Shown: piece by piece, positions 30,990 to 40,845 of the stretch | Position numbering within the stretch: the first letter of the stretch is position 1 | Layout of the letters: each line of letters starts with the position of its first letter | NCBI GenBank assembly: GCA_001970955.1 | Contig: MPUH01000045.1 | Span: 62,001-126,000 of the forward strand | Length of the DNA stretch: 64,000 nt | Direction: 5' to 3' | DNA from: Stentor coeruleus | Lineage: Eukaryota; Ciliophora; Heterotrichea; Heterotrichida; Stentoridae | The notes under the pieces: model-generated | Database searches by the model: none | The model's input: the letters and a program-made list of their open reading frames with translations, nothing else | What the model was told of the DNA's origin: nothing | Program-made: the position numbers and the translations under genes

Positions 30990-31346
30990 ATGGACAGAAG
31001 AGGAGGCGGGAACAGAGTTGGAGCTAAGCACATCTTACAGAAGCATACTGGATCTAGAAACCCAAACGATTCATATAGAAAAAGACCTGTCACTCGATCT
31101 TTTGAAGAAGCTATGGCCAATATCCAAGCAGTACAAAAAAGACTTGTTGCCGGAGAGCAGTTTGAAACTATTGCCCGAGAGTTAAGTGAGTGTGGTAGTG
31201 CAGCAAGAGGAGGTGATCTTGGAGTCTTTGGTCATGGAGAGATGCAAAAACAATTTGAAGATGCGGCCTTTGCTTTGGGTGTAGGAGAAGTTAGCGGGCC
31301 TGTAGTAAGCGATTCAGGTATCCATCTTATTTTGAGATATCAGTAA
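30990..31346 (+). CDS. Pin1-type peptidyl-prolyl isomerase without WW domain
   Basis: 118 residues forming a single parvulin domain. Active-site residues of human Pin1 are present: H14 (H59), K18 (K63), R23 (R68), C68 (C113), M85 (M130), Q86 (Q131), F89 (F134), S109 (S154) and H112 (H157). The second Arg of the phosphate-binding pair (R69) is Asn here (N24). The WW domain is absent, as in plant Pin1 enzymes, which still act on phospho-Ser/Thr-Pro. It should catalyse cis/trans isomerisation of such bonds in cell-cycle and signalling proteins, plausibly in the nucleus. With one of two Arg lost, phosphate selectivity could be weaker. The N-terminus MDRRGGGNR is short and basic. It is complete, ends in TAA and has no intron. 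Confidence 0.93.
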   Translation: MDRRGGGNRVGAKHILQKHTGSRNPNDSYRKRPVTRSFEEAMANIQAVQKRLVAGEQFETIARELSECGSAARGGDLGVFGHGEMQKQFEDAAFALGVGEVSGPVVSDSGIHLILRYQ

Positions 31347-31659
31347 TTAGATCATTCTTCGCTTAGATTTATGTTTTTAAAGCTGGTATGAGCTTTTAGA
31401 GTTTAGGATTTCTATGATGTTTAGAGTTTTTAAATTATGATTAGATATTGTGTTGTTTTTGTTATGGTAAAAATAGTATATTATTGAAATTAGATTTTGA
31501 TAGTCAGGTTTATTGTTTATAGGATAAAAATATTATTTAATTGGGTTAATAGGTATGATAGTTACTGTATGAATGGAATGATGATTAGAAAGAGAATATA
31601 GTATTATGGTAATTATGAATAATATAAAATTTAAACGTCTTAGGTTAAATAATTATAGA
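31347..31659. other. Convergent spacer, no gene seen
   Basis: This lies between the Pin1-type stop and the stop of the next minus-strand gene. The portion after the Pin1-type gene is G/T-rich. No terminator hairpin stands out. Confidence 0.45.
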
Positions 31660-34035
31660 TTATTTTTTATATTTTCTAGCAAAGTTCAAATTTTTTTCTG
31701 CTTTCTGGTCTGCAACTCTAAATATTTGTTTCAACCTATCATCTTCATATTTCTTATCAGACTTGCTTAATTCGTCAGCGCGTTTTAATATTTTATGTGA
31801 TATGCTATTTGTTAATCCTTGATTTATTTTAGTATCCTTAGCTTTTATCTGATTATCATCATCATCACTACTATCTTTGCTTATGAGTTTCATTAAATCA
31901 TAATCTTGCTCACCTTTAGATTTTTGTAAATCCTCCCAAGTTACAGGCTTATCTAAGAATGCTTTTTTTTTCAGTGGTTTAGGCAAGCTTGGTTCAGCAT
32001 TACTTTTAGAACCTTTATTTTTATTAACAATTTTATCTGGTATTAAATTTCTTGGTTGCACACGAGGACTTAGCGAAGCATTTTTCGATACATCTAAGCT
32101 TAATTTACTATAAGCAACCGATTCATTCCCCATCTTATAATTCTTCAACTTCTTAGTATAAATCAAAGGCTCATGGAAACCCAGCATCTCAAACAATTTT
32201 ATAAGTTTTTCAAAATCCTGTAATTTTTTCCAATTAGTCTTATTCTCTTCATCAAACTCATCATCATAATACATCACAGCTAATTGTTCCAATCCTTGCA
32301 TAAACTGATATTCATACATATCTTTCTTCTCTGTAGAATTCCTTAAAAACAACTCTTCAACCTGCTCAGGTTTTATCCCACTTTTTCTATAATTTTTACG
32401 ATTTTCTATAATATTAAAATCTTTACAGAATTGCAAAAAACTATTGATAGTCAATGAATCAAATTTTTTTTTTATAGGCTCAAGTACAGAACTTCCATTT
32501 AAATTCCTATTTTTTGAATAGTATAAAAATATTTCATGTGCCCCACTACGACCTTTATCTTCAAGATTTGTTACTTGATTAGTTTTAATTGATGTTTCTA
32601 TAACTTTTTTTAGTTGGGTTTTTAATGTGGTTAATAAAGAATCAATAAAAGTTTGATCTTCATTTGGGAGCATTTTTTGTTTAATTGCTTCATATTCTTT
32701 GATACTCATGATAAGTTTAGATTTTAAATCTTTAGGGAAATGGATGATGTTGTACCAGTTTATACATGCTTGCATGATAAGTTTAGATTTTAAATCTTTA
32801 GGGAAATGGACGATGTTGTACCAGTTTATACATGCTTGCATGAATATATTGTAGTTGTAGTTTCTTGATGATGGGGAAGATTTACTTTCTTCGGGTTTTT
32901 TGGATTTACCTCGGTTTGTTTTTTGAGAATTTGATAAGAGATTTTCGATTATGCTTGGGAAGGAGATTATGTCTTCTGGCTTTGGGACTATTCGACTGAA
33001 ACTTAATAGCTCGACTAAGATCTGCTTGTGTGGAAGTTGGAGTGATAATTTTTCTTCAATCCATTGCTCTCTTGATGAAATCCGTTTTTGAAACTCTTGT
33101 AATGAGATTTCTTCGAATTTGTACTTGATTAATTTTGTATGAGTTGCGATAATAACGTTTTTTGACACATCAGCCAAATTACTATCACTAGAAACACTAC
33201 TAAATGCTTTTGAATGCGGTACTTTACTTCCTATATTATTAGCACTTTTCTGTGGTTTTGGGCTTATAACTTTTTTCTCATCCCCATTCTCACTACTATC
33301 GCTTTTTTTGCTTTTTTTACTTTTCTCACTCTTTTTGCTTTTCTCACTCTTTTTGCTTTTCTTACTTTTTTTATCATCTTCATCACTCTGAGAATCTTCA
33401 TTATACTTTTCCTCTTCAGATGATTCATGCTCTTCATTCAAACTTTTTTCCTTATCTCCTGAATCACTTTTTTCTTTTCTCTCTTTAACATCAATTTCAA
33501 ATATCTCACTATTTTTCCTTTCATTAAACATCTCATCTTGCCCTTTATTTGGCTCATTATCTTTTGCCTTGTCTTTTATAATTTCTTCAGGTGGGTTGCT
33601 TTTATCATGTTCTCTTCCATGTCTATTTTCCTTTGATTTCTGGTTTTTTTCCGTAGTCTTTCTATTGATTGTAGGTTTTTTGCTTATTAAACTTGGCTGT
33701 TTTTCAATACTTTTTATATTTTCCTGAGGAGTTTCTATATTAGGACTAAGTTTATATGTCACCGCAATATGCTTTTTAAGTTTTTTGACTATGAAGTTTA
33801 TCTCTAAGTTCCTATTTAAAAAATACTGGTCTTGGTATTTTGATGATATAGACGTAATCAATTGAGAAAAATCGAGTTTATATTTTTTTTGTAGTGGTTC
33901 AAATAACAAGGCCAAATTAGTAGAGTTTACTGAGCCATACTGAGTTTGAATAGAAGCGTATTGAGAGCTTAAAAGATTAAAGCTAGGGGATTCAAGGTCG
34001 GTCTGCAGTTGTAATGCCATTGATTTATTATCCAT
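31660..34035 (-). CDS. Large low-complexity protein with p25-alpha/EF-hand-like region
   Basis: 791 residues. The N-terminal 90 residues look helical. Residues about 110-270 are extremely charged, with (KKSEKS)-type repeats encoded by an 18-base unit. Near 515-605 is a segment running IFLYYSKN, INSFLQFCKDFNII, VEELFLRN, and YEYQFMQGLEQLAVMYY, which has the shape of the p25-alpha/TPPP EF-hand-like fold. That fold is found in microtubule-bundling and flagellar proteins, so a cytoskeletal role is possible. The match is by pattern only. A 22-residue tandem duplication (QACINWYNI.HFPKDLKSKL) comes from a 66-base duplication at 32711-32842. The C-terminus is basic and disordered (KKKAFLDKPVTWEDLQKSKG). 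It ends in TAA; no intron. Confidence 0.75.
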   Translation of the reverse strand: MDNKSMALQLQTDLESPSFNLLSSQYASIQTQYGSVNSTNLALLFEPLQKKYKLDFSQLITSISSKYQDQYFLNRNLEINFIVKKLKKHIAVTYKLSPNIETPQENIKSIEKQPSLISKKPTINRKTTEKNQKSKENRHGREHDKSNPPEEIIKDKAKDNEPNKGQDEMFNERKNSEIFEIDVKERKEKSDSGDKEKSLNEEHESSEEEKYNEDSQSDEDDKKSKKSKKSEKSKKSEKSKKSKKSDSSENGDEKKVISPKPQKSANNIGSKVPHSKAFSSVSSDSNLADVSKNVIIATHTKLIKYKFEEISLQEFQKRISSREQWIEEKLSLQLPHKQILVELLSFSRIVPKPEDIISFPSIIENLLSNSQKTNRGKSKKPEESKSSPSSRNYNYNIFMQACINWYNIVHFPKDLKSKLIMQACINWYNIIHFPKDLKSKLIMSIKEYEAIKQKMLPNEDQTFIDSLLTTLKTQLKKVIETSIKTNQVTNLEDKGRSGAHEIFLYYSKNRNLNGSSVLEPIKKKFDSLTINSFLQFCKDFNIIENRKNYRKSGIKPEQVEELFLRNSTEKKDMYEYQFMQGLEQLAVMYYDDEFDEENKTNWKKLQDFEKLIKLFEMLGFHEPLIYTKKLKNYKMGNESVAYSKLSLDVSKNASLSPRVQPRNLIPDKIVNKNKGSKSNAEPSLPKPLKKKAFLDKPVTWEDLQKSKGEQDYDLMKLISKDSSDDDDNQIKAKDTKINQGLTNSISHKILKRADELSKSDKKYEDDRLKQIFRVADQKAEKNLNFARKYKK
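32711..32842. repeat. In-frame tandem duplication, 2 x 66 bases
   Basis: Copies at 32711-32776 and 32777-32842 differ at one base. The unit encodes 22 residues and leaves the frame intact. The near identity indicates a recent event or an unmerged assembly overlap. Confidence 0.95.
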
Positions 34036-34176
34036 ATATAATCTAGAAAATGTATTATAATATCCAAAAAATATACACTAGCTTTAAAAACTAGAATTTA
34101 TTCATATAAAATTCTAATAGATTTTCTTTTAATATACACAAATATATAGTTTCTATAAAAGGAATAATTATTTCAT

Positions 34177-35340
34177 CTATCTACTATTCCTAGCTGCATC
34201 TTTCAGTATCTCTGCCTTAAACTTGTTTTCGCCTTCTTCAATTTTCATCCTAGCTACTGTCTCATAACGTTTAAGCCTAGCCAAATATAACCTTGCTAAA
34301 AAGTCTCTTCTTTTCAATACCTCATCATGAGACATAACATGACCTCCACTAACTCTTTCCTCTTCAACAATTTCCTTAATAAACTCAAACACTCTTTTAA
34401 ACGCAAAATGATTGTTTATTTTTTCAATAAGGTTCTGCCCATATGAAAAACAATCAATCAAAGCTATTTTTTCAACAACTGATTCTCCTTGTTCTTTCTG
34501 AATAATCGATGTATGAAACAAACTTTGATTATAATTTACTGGTGGAGGGTTTAAAGCTAATGCTTGCTCAAGTCTTTTTCCAGTTTCTCTATTTGCAATA
34601 CATATAATTCTTTGTGTGTTTTCTGAATATATTTTAGTCATATGAGCAATATGCTTAACTGTATGTAAATCCCATATATGAGGATAATGAGTATAAGCTA
34701 GTGAAAGTGGAACATGAGCTTGTTCTTCACTATAACAATCTGGTTGAATTCCTATAAGTTTGTTTATATGCGAGTAAATGCTTTGTAGCTGCATTAATGT
34801 GGTACTGTTACTTATTGATCTGTAGAGATCTTTTCTAGTTATGTCAGCTAGTATTATGTTGTTGAGATTATGCTGCATTGCCCAAATAGCAGAGATTACT
34901 GCCACTTGTGGAGAGAATCTGTCATGGACAAAGTTTCCGTTCCCGGTAATTACTTCTTTTCCTTTGCTTATAAGGAACCCTGATTTTCTTAAGGCTGTTA
35001 AGTAGTCTGAATACATGTTTAGAGCTGGGATCACTTTTGTTGGGCATGACTCGACTTTTGGATTTAAATGGTCCACATCATCAGGACGCATTTGCAAAAG
35101 TATTCTTTCTGGTTTTATATAGTTGAGGATGTTGTAAAGATTAATACCTGCTGCTTTTTGTGAGAAAATATACACTTTAGTATTGTTGAGAGTATATAAA
35201 GATATGTGATCTGCATCTTTAGGAGCTTCTTGTTCAAAAGGAATTGAAGTAAGATCATAAGCCGTTTTAGTGAGCTCTTTTGTTAGTGTTGTCAAGGCAA
35301 TACTTCCAATCTTCGCAAACTTCGGCCCAATTTCTTTCAT
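34177..35340 (-). CDS. Hypothetical protein, possible TraB-like fold
   Basis: 387 residues, with no signal peptide or membrane helix. The segment at about 45-90 (VYIFSQKAAG, then a helix, then IKPERILLQMRPDDVD) has the order seen at the start of TraB/PrgY domains, where a beta strand and a 'PD.V.vEL' strand flank a helix. Later parts are also compatible: an Ala-rich helix ending VISAIWAMQHNLNNIILADI, and a nucleotide-like IICIANRETGKRLEQAL. The classical TraB 'GTaH' motif is missing. If TraB-like, relatives act at mitochondrial or other organelle membranes. I would treat it as hypothetical. The C-terminal 60 residues form a charged helix. It starts at an ATG at 35340 and ends in TAG. Confidence 0.7.
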   Translation of the reverse strand: MKEIGPKFAKIGSIALTTLTKELTKTAYDLTSIPFEQEAPKDADHISLYTLNNTKVYIFSQKAAGINLYNILNYIKPERILLQMRPDDVDHLNPKVESCPTKVIPALNMYSDYLTALRKSGFLISKGKEVITGNGNFVHDRFSPQVAVISAIWAMQHNLNNIILADITRKDLYRSISNSTTLMQLQSIYSHINKLIGIQPDCYSEEQAHVPLSLAYTHYPHIWDLHTVKHIAHMTKIYSENTQRIICIANRETGKRLEQALALNPPPVNYNQSLFHTSIIQKEQGESVVEKIALIDCFSYGQNLIEKINNHFAFKRVFEFIKEIVEEERVSGGHVMSHDEVLKRRDFLARLYLARLKRYETVARMKIEEGENKFKAEILKDAARNSR

Positions 35341-35726
35341 TACCTAAAAATTTATTAATGTTATAAGACAATTTTATTAAGTAATAAAAATATTTTTAGC
35401 TTTTAGTTGTCTTATAGGTCATCTTCACTGTTATTTGAATTTATGCTTTCATATTTTAAACTATAAATAATAATAATTTCAAAGATTTTTATCGATAAGC
35501 TATTTCAAAATCAAAAAAAAATTATGTTCCTAAAGCTCACGGTTAATATTTTATTTAGGATCTAAAGAAAATATGTAATCATCTTATGAAATCCTTGTTA
35601 ATAATTATAAAATTTACAGTCACTTAAAAATCATAAATTATAGCAAGGAATTAAAAAACTTAAAGCATATTGGATACATAATAATTTTAGCGAACCTCAT
35701 CTTAAAACAACTAAGTTATTAATAAA
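35341..35726. other. Spacer between two minus-strand genes
   Basis: 386 bases, AT-rich, with no reading frame or recognised element. The usual skew is weaker here. Confidence 0.45.
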
Positions 35727-36446
35727 CTATTGATTCATCAGATCTGGTCTTATCAACCTAACTCTCCCTACAGAGCTTGGCTGTTCATTAGGACTCTTTA
35801 ATACAAATTTAATTTGCTTACTTCCTGTCTGATTCAAATCAAATGCTATTAAATGTGGCTTGCTTATCTTTTTCTTTGAATTTTTAAGCAGCCTTTCTAA
35901 AGAGTGTTTCTGAGACGAACTTTCATTAAATTTTGTTTTGAGAAAAGGTTTTACAATAATATTTCTCGTAATCAATGCTTTCTTATAATCAGGATTAAAA
36001 TACTCTGAAGATTTGTTAAGATTTTTCATTTTATGTGATGAGAGTAAAGGGAAACTTTCTAGGCTTTCATCATCTAATCCCTGAGCATTAGGTGGCGTTT
36101 TTTGTCTTGCAGGAGGTCTCTGTAAATTTTCATAACTTGGAATTTGCATCTTAACAACAGTTTCAGAGGGCTTTTTCTGATCAGGAGTAAAGAAAAATTG
36201 ATTTTTAACCTCTTGGACAGATCTTTTATTGTTTTTTCTAAGACTATTTTTTATATCTTTGTATGCTGGACTCAGAGACTTTTGGATTTTGTTAATTTTT
36301 ATTGACCTTCTTGCCTATATATTACTTACAGAGCCGAAAGATTCATTTAATTTACTTGGATGAGGCCGTTTAAGTATAATCGGTGTTTGCTCATTTAGTT
36401 TATGGATTGGAGAGAGTAATTTGCTACGAACTATTGAGCTATACAT
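35727..36446 (-). CDS. Small basic hypothetical protein (one intron)
   Basis: Starting at the ATG at 36446 and removing a 15-nt intron (36315-36329) gives 234 residues ending in TAG. Without the intron the frame is broken. The protein begins MYSSIVRSKLLSPIHK and is basic, with many short Pro- and Ser-containing segments (RPPARQKTPPNAQG, KKSPNEQPSS-like) and no clear globular domain. The C-terminal part (HLIAFDLNQTGSKQIKFVLKSP) may form a small beta-rich unit. I do not recognise the family. Proteins of this type in ciliates are often cytoskeleton-associated. That is a guess from composition only. It shares a 950-base divergent spacer with the gene at 37400. Confidence 0.7.
36315..36329 (-). 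other. 15-nt intron in the small basic protein gene
   Basis: On the minus strand it reads GTAAGTAATATATAG. It is in phase 0 after a Ser codon (SFGS), and its terminal TAG would be in frame if retained. Confidence 0.92.
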
Positions 36447-37399
36447 ATATTCAATATGATATCATAATTAAGCATTAGATTTTAAATAAAGATAAAATTA
36501 GTTATGGATAAGAAGATAAAAGAAGGAATTTAAAAATTTATTTGGAAAACTATTGGGAAATATTTGATAAAAAGTTTAGTGTGAGGATATAAATGTTTAT
36601 TTGTTTTTTTTGAATAAGATTTTGTAGGTATTGTAATATTTTTGTATATAAAAGTGGATTTTCTTTGGGTATTTAATAGCCTTAGTATTGGAATGTTTTA
36701 TTGATTTGAGGTAATTGACTAGGTGAAAAGAAATTTGATGGATTTTTTGCAAGTTCAACATTGGTTTAATGGGGTTATATTAAGTTAGATAAGGACAATT
36801 TGATATTGTGAGAATAGTTATAAATAGAATTTATTCTTGAGATATTTTTAGGGTTGTTGTTAGTGTAGTAAAATGTTTTATATCGTGAAAATCTTAGGAA
36901 ATAAAATATTTTTGGGGTAGAAATAGTTTTAATCTTTTGACAAGTTTTTTGGCATATTTTTATAACATCACTTTAGTCAAAAATTTTACTTTCTGATCTT
37001 GATATAATAATTATCAAAGTATTCTTGTCTTTTAAATGCTTGTTTTGATTTTAAAATATCATTATCTTAATCAAATACTTTAAATAACAATTTTTTTTTA
37101 ATCGTAATTTTTTAAAGATATAAAACTACTATGGAAAATATTTTTCTTGAATCGTTTCTATAAAATCAATTTCCAACTGGAACTAAGTGAGTATTTCATT
37201 AACATCCTATTGAATATCTACCTAAAATATATTCATTTATATAAGTATTAAACAAATTCCAACCACCTTTAAGTCTTTATCGAAAATATCATTCCTCAAC
37301 ATCACCTTAAAATTACAATTTTTTTTCTTTATCCTCTCATATAAAACCACTATTTCCATATACCTTTCATCAATCAAACCTATACCTTAAAATTTAACA
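36447..37399. promoter_or_regulatory. Divergent intergenic region with mirrored skew
   Basis: The first ~450 bases, upstream of the minus-strand gene, are G-biased on the plus strand. The last ~220 bases, upstream of the plus-strand gene, are C-rich and G-poor. This is what two back-to-back promoters would show if each carries the C-rich 5' flank. No known motif was identified. Confidence 0.5.
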
Positions 37400-38074
37400 A
37401 TGAACAGAAATAACACGCTACCTAAAAGCAAAGCTCCACCACTAATAAACCATCAAAGAAATCTCACAAGCTCATCCAAAAATCTCATAATATCCTCATC
37501 TCCTGAGCGCGAAAAAACAAATCTCTTTAAAAAGCTGAGTTTTATAACAAAAAGCTGTGACAAGTTTTCTAAAGACATAAAAAAAACCTATAAAGCTGCT
37601 TCAACTAAGTTTAAAAATGATATCAACTTCATTGAAGACATTGAATCAGAAGATGAAGCTGAAGATCATAACTGGAAGGCAAATTTTGAAATTTTTCACA
37701 AGAAAAAAAAAGAGAAAAATCATCTCTATGCCAAACTTAAGTCTATGGTTTTTCCTCAAATTGTTATTAAAGAGCCTATAAGAAGAATGAAAGCGAAAAA
37801 AGATATTACAATTCCTATTAGACCTAGGGTAAGTATTAGTGAAATAGCTTCAGCAACTGGCAGAGATATACTTTCTAAGAATAAAAGAAATTTTGGGCAG
37901 GTTTGTAGCAATAATAGTGCTATAGATTTAAAAGGAAAGTTCAATGCAAATTCAGGGGCATTTAAGAATCATGCTGTTTCTGCGAAAAATACAATGAAAA
38001 CTGCAAAAGTTTATGAGCAGATACCTAAACTAGCAGAGCAAATTCAGAAGGTTTATAACAATAAACATAAATAA
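37400..38074 (+). CDS. Small basic hypothetical protein
   Basis: 224 residues, strongly basic and Lys-rich. The N-terminal 50 residues are Ser/Pro/Asn-rich (NLTSSSKNLIISSSPERE). A helical region follows (about 45-125) with an acidic patch (IEDIESEDEAEDHNW) and a KKKKEK run. The C-terminal half contains a short Pro/Arg motif (TIPIRPRVSISEIA) and ends in an amphipathic helix (YEQIPKLAEQIQKVY). No known domain. Start and stop (TAA) are clear, and the flanks follow the skew of a plus-strand gene. It is convergent with the dynamin-related gene, with about 100 bases between stops. Confidence 0.7.
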   Translation: MNRNNTLPKSKAPPLINHQRNLTSSSKNLIISSSPEREKTNLFKKLSFITKSCDKFSKDIKKTYKAASTKFKNDINFIEDIESEDEAEDHNWKANFEIFHKKKKEKNHLYAKLKSMVFPQIVIKEPIRRMKAKKDITIPIRPRVSISEIASATGRDILSKNKRNFGQVCSNNSAIDLKGKFNANSGAFKNHAVSAKNTMKTAKVYEQIPKLAEQIQKVYNNKHK

Positions 38075-38172
38075 TAAGAAGTAGAAATATATCTTATTTA
38101 GTTGTTATGATTTATAGTAAAGATAATTTCTACGCTATTATAAAGATCCAATCAATTAATTAACTAAACTAC

Positions 38173-39984
38173 TTAAAATTCATTTCCAATTTGCTCAAGC
38201 TTTTTCAGTATTTCTTTAGTCGTGGATTTTTCAAGTATTAATCGATTGAAATTATCCACTATTTTTTGGTCTTTCCTGAATAAACTTCTAGCAACATCGA
38301 AATTGCAAACTTTTTCCCTCATAGCATTATATCCTTGCTTACAATTTTCGTCAATGAAATGAAATTTTATAAATTTTGGAACACTTCTTTTGAGTGACTC
38401 CCTTGATTGCTCATAATAAAATTTTATAAGATCATAGGCATACTCATTTTCACTAGTACCTTTATCAATTATTTTTACACCATCATCATCAGGGTTAATA
38501 TATGATTTTTCTAAAAACACAAGGAAATTTAATTTTTCGACTGTCTTTTTCTTATTCTTTCTAATCACTTTTAAATACTCTTTTAAATATAAACTCCTTA
38601 TCTTTTCGAATTTTTTAAAGTCTTCGAAATCTATTTTTTCAATAATTTTGCGAAATATTTTATCTATAGTTTCCACACATTTATCAATATTTTCCTGGAT
38701 GCTTTTAAATAATGTTGGTAATACAGTTAAGATAAGTGTTTTCTTAAGCACATAATGTTCTTCTAAAGCATTCGTATTTTTAAACAAATTTTCAATATCA
38801 ATTTCTCTTACATCAACACTTCTAAGTTTATCCATAGACTCTTGATATTCTAAAAAAACTTTTCTAAACTCTGAACCACCTTGTAATTCTTCTAAAGAAT
38901 ATCCAAAAGAATTTCCTTCAATTTGCTTTGTAAGTTCTTCGTTTATGTTTGAAACAATTCTCATAGCTTCTGATATAAAGTTTATCTCTTTACTATTCAT
39001 TTCCCCTAAAGAAATCAAAGATTCCTTAATAATTTCATATTTCCTCTTGAATTCTTCAGTTAATCCGGGAATTGAGCTTCGTATGCTTTCATTAAAAATA
39101 ACACTAAGTTTGTCTTTAAGTGTATTTATACCAAATACAGACATATGCTTTCCATAGATTGGATGAAGTTCAAAAAACTGTTTTTCATTGATAATTATCT
39201 TATTAAAATCAATTTTATCACCTTCTGTATATCTTTCATAATTGCATTTTATCCCAACAAATCCCATTTGAAGCCTAAATAATTTATTTTGCATAACATC
39301 CAAACAACTCGCATTTTTGTTCATCATATCTATTTTAGTAAGCACACCTAATGTTCTTTTTAATTCTGGATCAATTTCTTTTGCAATTCTTAACGCTTCA
39401 GAATTTGCCAAATCAGTTGAAGCAGCAGATATTGCTAAAATGATTGATTTATTGTTTCTGATGTATGACTTAGCAATATTTTCTAGCAAATCAACAATAT
39501 TCTCAGGCTGATTATCAAGCCTGATTCTTGTCAGTCCTGGAGTATCAACAACTGTTAAACTAATAACTTTAGGTGAATATATATGCACAATTAAAGGTCT
39601 GTTCGTCACATACTCACTTTTAGCTATACTATCGCTTTGGGTTTTTATGCATTGCTGAAGATGTTCAATTGACATTTGTTTTTCAATACCTTCACAAGTA
39701 GCATATTCATTCATTTCCATGATTTTATGGAGATTAATTCTTATTGGGCATCGCGTCTGAATGTCATTTCCCTTAGGAAGAATTTCATATCCAATAATAG
39801 ATTCTACCACTGTACTCTTGCCTACTGATTGAGCTCCAACAACAACTACTTCAGGGAGACAAATAGATTCACTAGAGCTAGTTCTCCAGATGATATCCTG
39901 CAGCTCTGAAAAATACTTTGCTGTACCTTCCATATTATAATTATCTACATTTGCTATAATTGGTTCATAAGATGTTAAACACAA
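38173..39984 (-). CDS. Dynamin-related GTPase
   Basis: 603 residues, somewhat shorter than Vps1/Drp1 (about 700). GTPase motifs: P-loop GAQSVGKST (50-58), switch I QTRCPI (76-81), DTPGLT (147-152) and TKID (216-219). The stalk is predicted from about 300 onward (a long helical region). The last ~100 residues (VPKFIKFHFIDENC and on) fit the GTPase effector domain. No PH domain, Pro-rich tail or membrane helix is present, which matches Drp1/Vps1-type or ciliate DRPs. Family roles are fission of mitochondria, peroxisomes or endocytic vesicles. The P-loop reads AQSVGKST where most have DQSSGKSS, a mild divergence. It ends in TAA; the ATG at 39984 is the first in frame, and an internal one 17 codons later (NMEGTAKYF) is also possible. 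Confidence 0.92.
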   Translation of the reverse strand: MCLTSYEPIIANVDNYNMEGTAKYFSELQDIIWRTSSSESICLPEVVVVGAQSVGKSTVVESIIGYEILPKGNDIQTRCPIRINLHKIMEMNEYATCEGIEKQMSIEHLQQCIKTQSDSIAKSEYVTNRPLIVHIYSPKVISLTVVDTPGLTRIRLDNQPENIVDLLENIAKSYIRNNKSIILAISAASTDLANSEALRIAKEIDPELKRTLGVLTKIDMMNKNASCLDVMQNKLFRLQMGFVGIKCNYERYTEGDKIDFNKIIINEKQFFELHPIYGKHMSVFGINTLKDKLSVIFNESIRSSIPGLTEEFKRKYEIIKESLISLGEMNSKEINFISEAMRIVSNINEELTKQIEGNSFGYSLEELQGGSEFRKVFLEYQESMDKLRSVDVREIDIENLFKNTNALEEHYVLKKTLILTVLPTLFKSIQENIDKCVETIDKIFRKIIEKIDFEDFKKFEKIRSLYLKEYLKVIRKNKKKTVEKLNFLVFLEKSYINPDDDGVKIIDKGTSENEYAYDLIKFYYEQSRESLKRSVPKFIKFHFIDENCKQGYNAMREKVCNFDVARSLFRKDQKIVDNFNRLILEKSTTKEILKKLEQIGNEF

Positions 39985-40845
39985 TGCTATTTGTATTTTA
40001 TAAGTTTGGATAATAATAGGAGTAAAATAAAATAATAGAATAATTTCCGAATAACAAAGTATTATTTAATTATCTGGCAAAATTTTAAAAAATCACAATG
40101 GTTTTCCTTTTTAGCAGCAAAATATGATTATATTTTATAGTATCTGCACTGAAAAGTGATAAATTTTAATCAAATTTATCAATGAATAGTACGAAAAGTA
40201 TGATATTAAATGAAATAAATACTCAGATATCAGAAATTATAATAATTTACTTATTTAAAACAAAGAAATTTGTCTGTGCTATATAATGATTCTGCCAAAA
40301 ATAGCCTAGCTAAAATTAGATGGGGTAGAATTTGTGAAAATGAATATGAAAGATTTTCAAATCAAAATATTAAGTATAATTTATTTCATAGGTAAAAGTA
40401 ATCATAGACTGCATAAAATTATTTTCAAAAAATTATTAGCTTTATCTTATAACATCGTATTCTATTATTTAATTTCCTGAAGAAGCTAATGCAAGGATAA
40501 AAATACTGCAGCATTTGTTTAAAATTAGTAAAGGAAATTGCTATCCTACATTAACTTTCAGCTTAGCTTGATATTATTTTTTCTTTAAAAGCATGGTTTC
40601 TTTAATTTCCGAAGATCTTTTTTCCAATATGCCTGTACATTCATTCAATACCTCTTATAAAAATTGATCAAATGTGAAGCCAAATATCATTACTAGAAGA
40701 CTTAATTTAAAAAAATCATGAGAAAAAAATCATTCTTAAACTAGCATGACAAATTATAGGATATCTATTTCTCTATTATAATACCCAGAGCATAATATTT
40801 TTGAAAAATCTTTGACATTTTGCCAGGAGAAGAAATAATAAAACT
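39985..40845. other. Divergent intergenic region, no gene seen
   Basis: 860 AT-rich bases between the dynamin-related start and the next plus-strand start. The skew is present but mild: G-biased near 39985-40100 and C-biased near 40600-40845. No repeat or RNA gene was seen. Confidence 0.45.
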
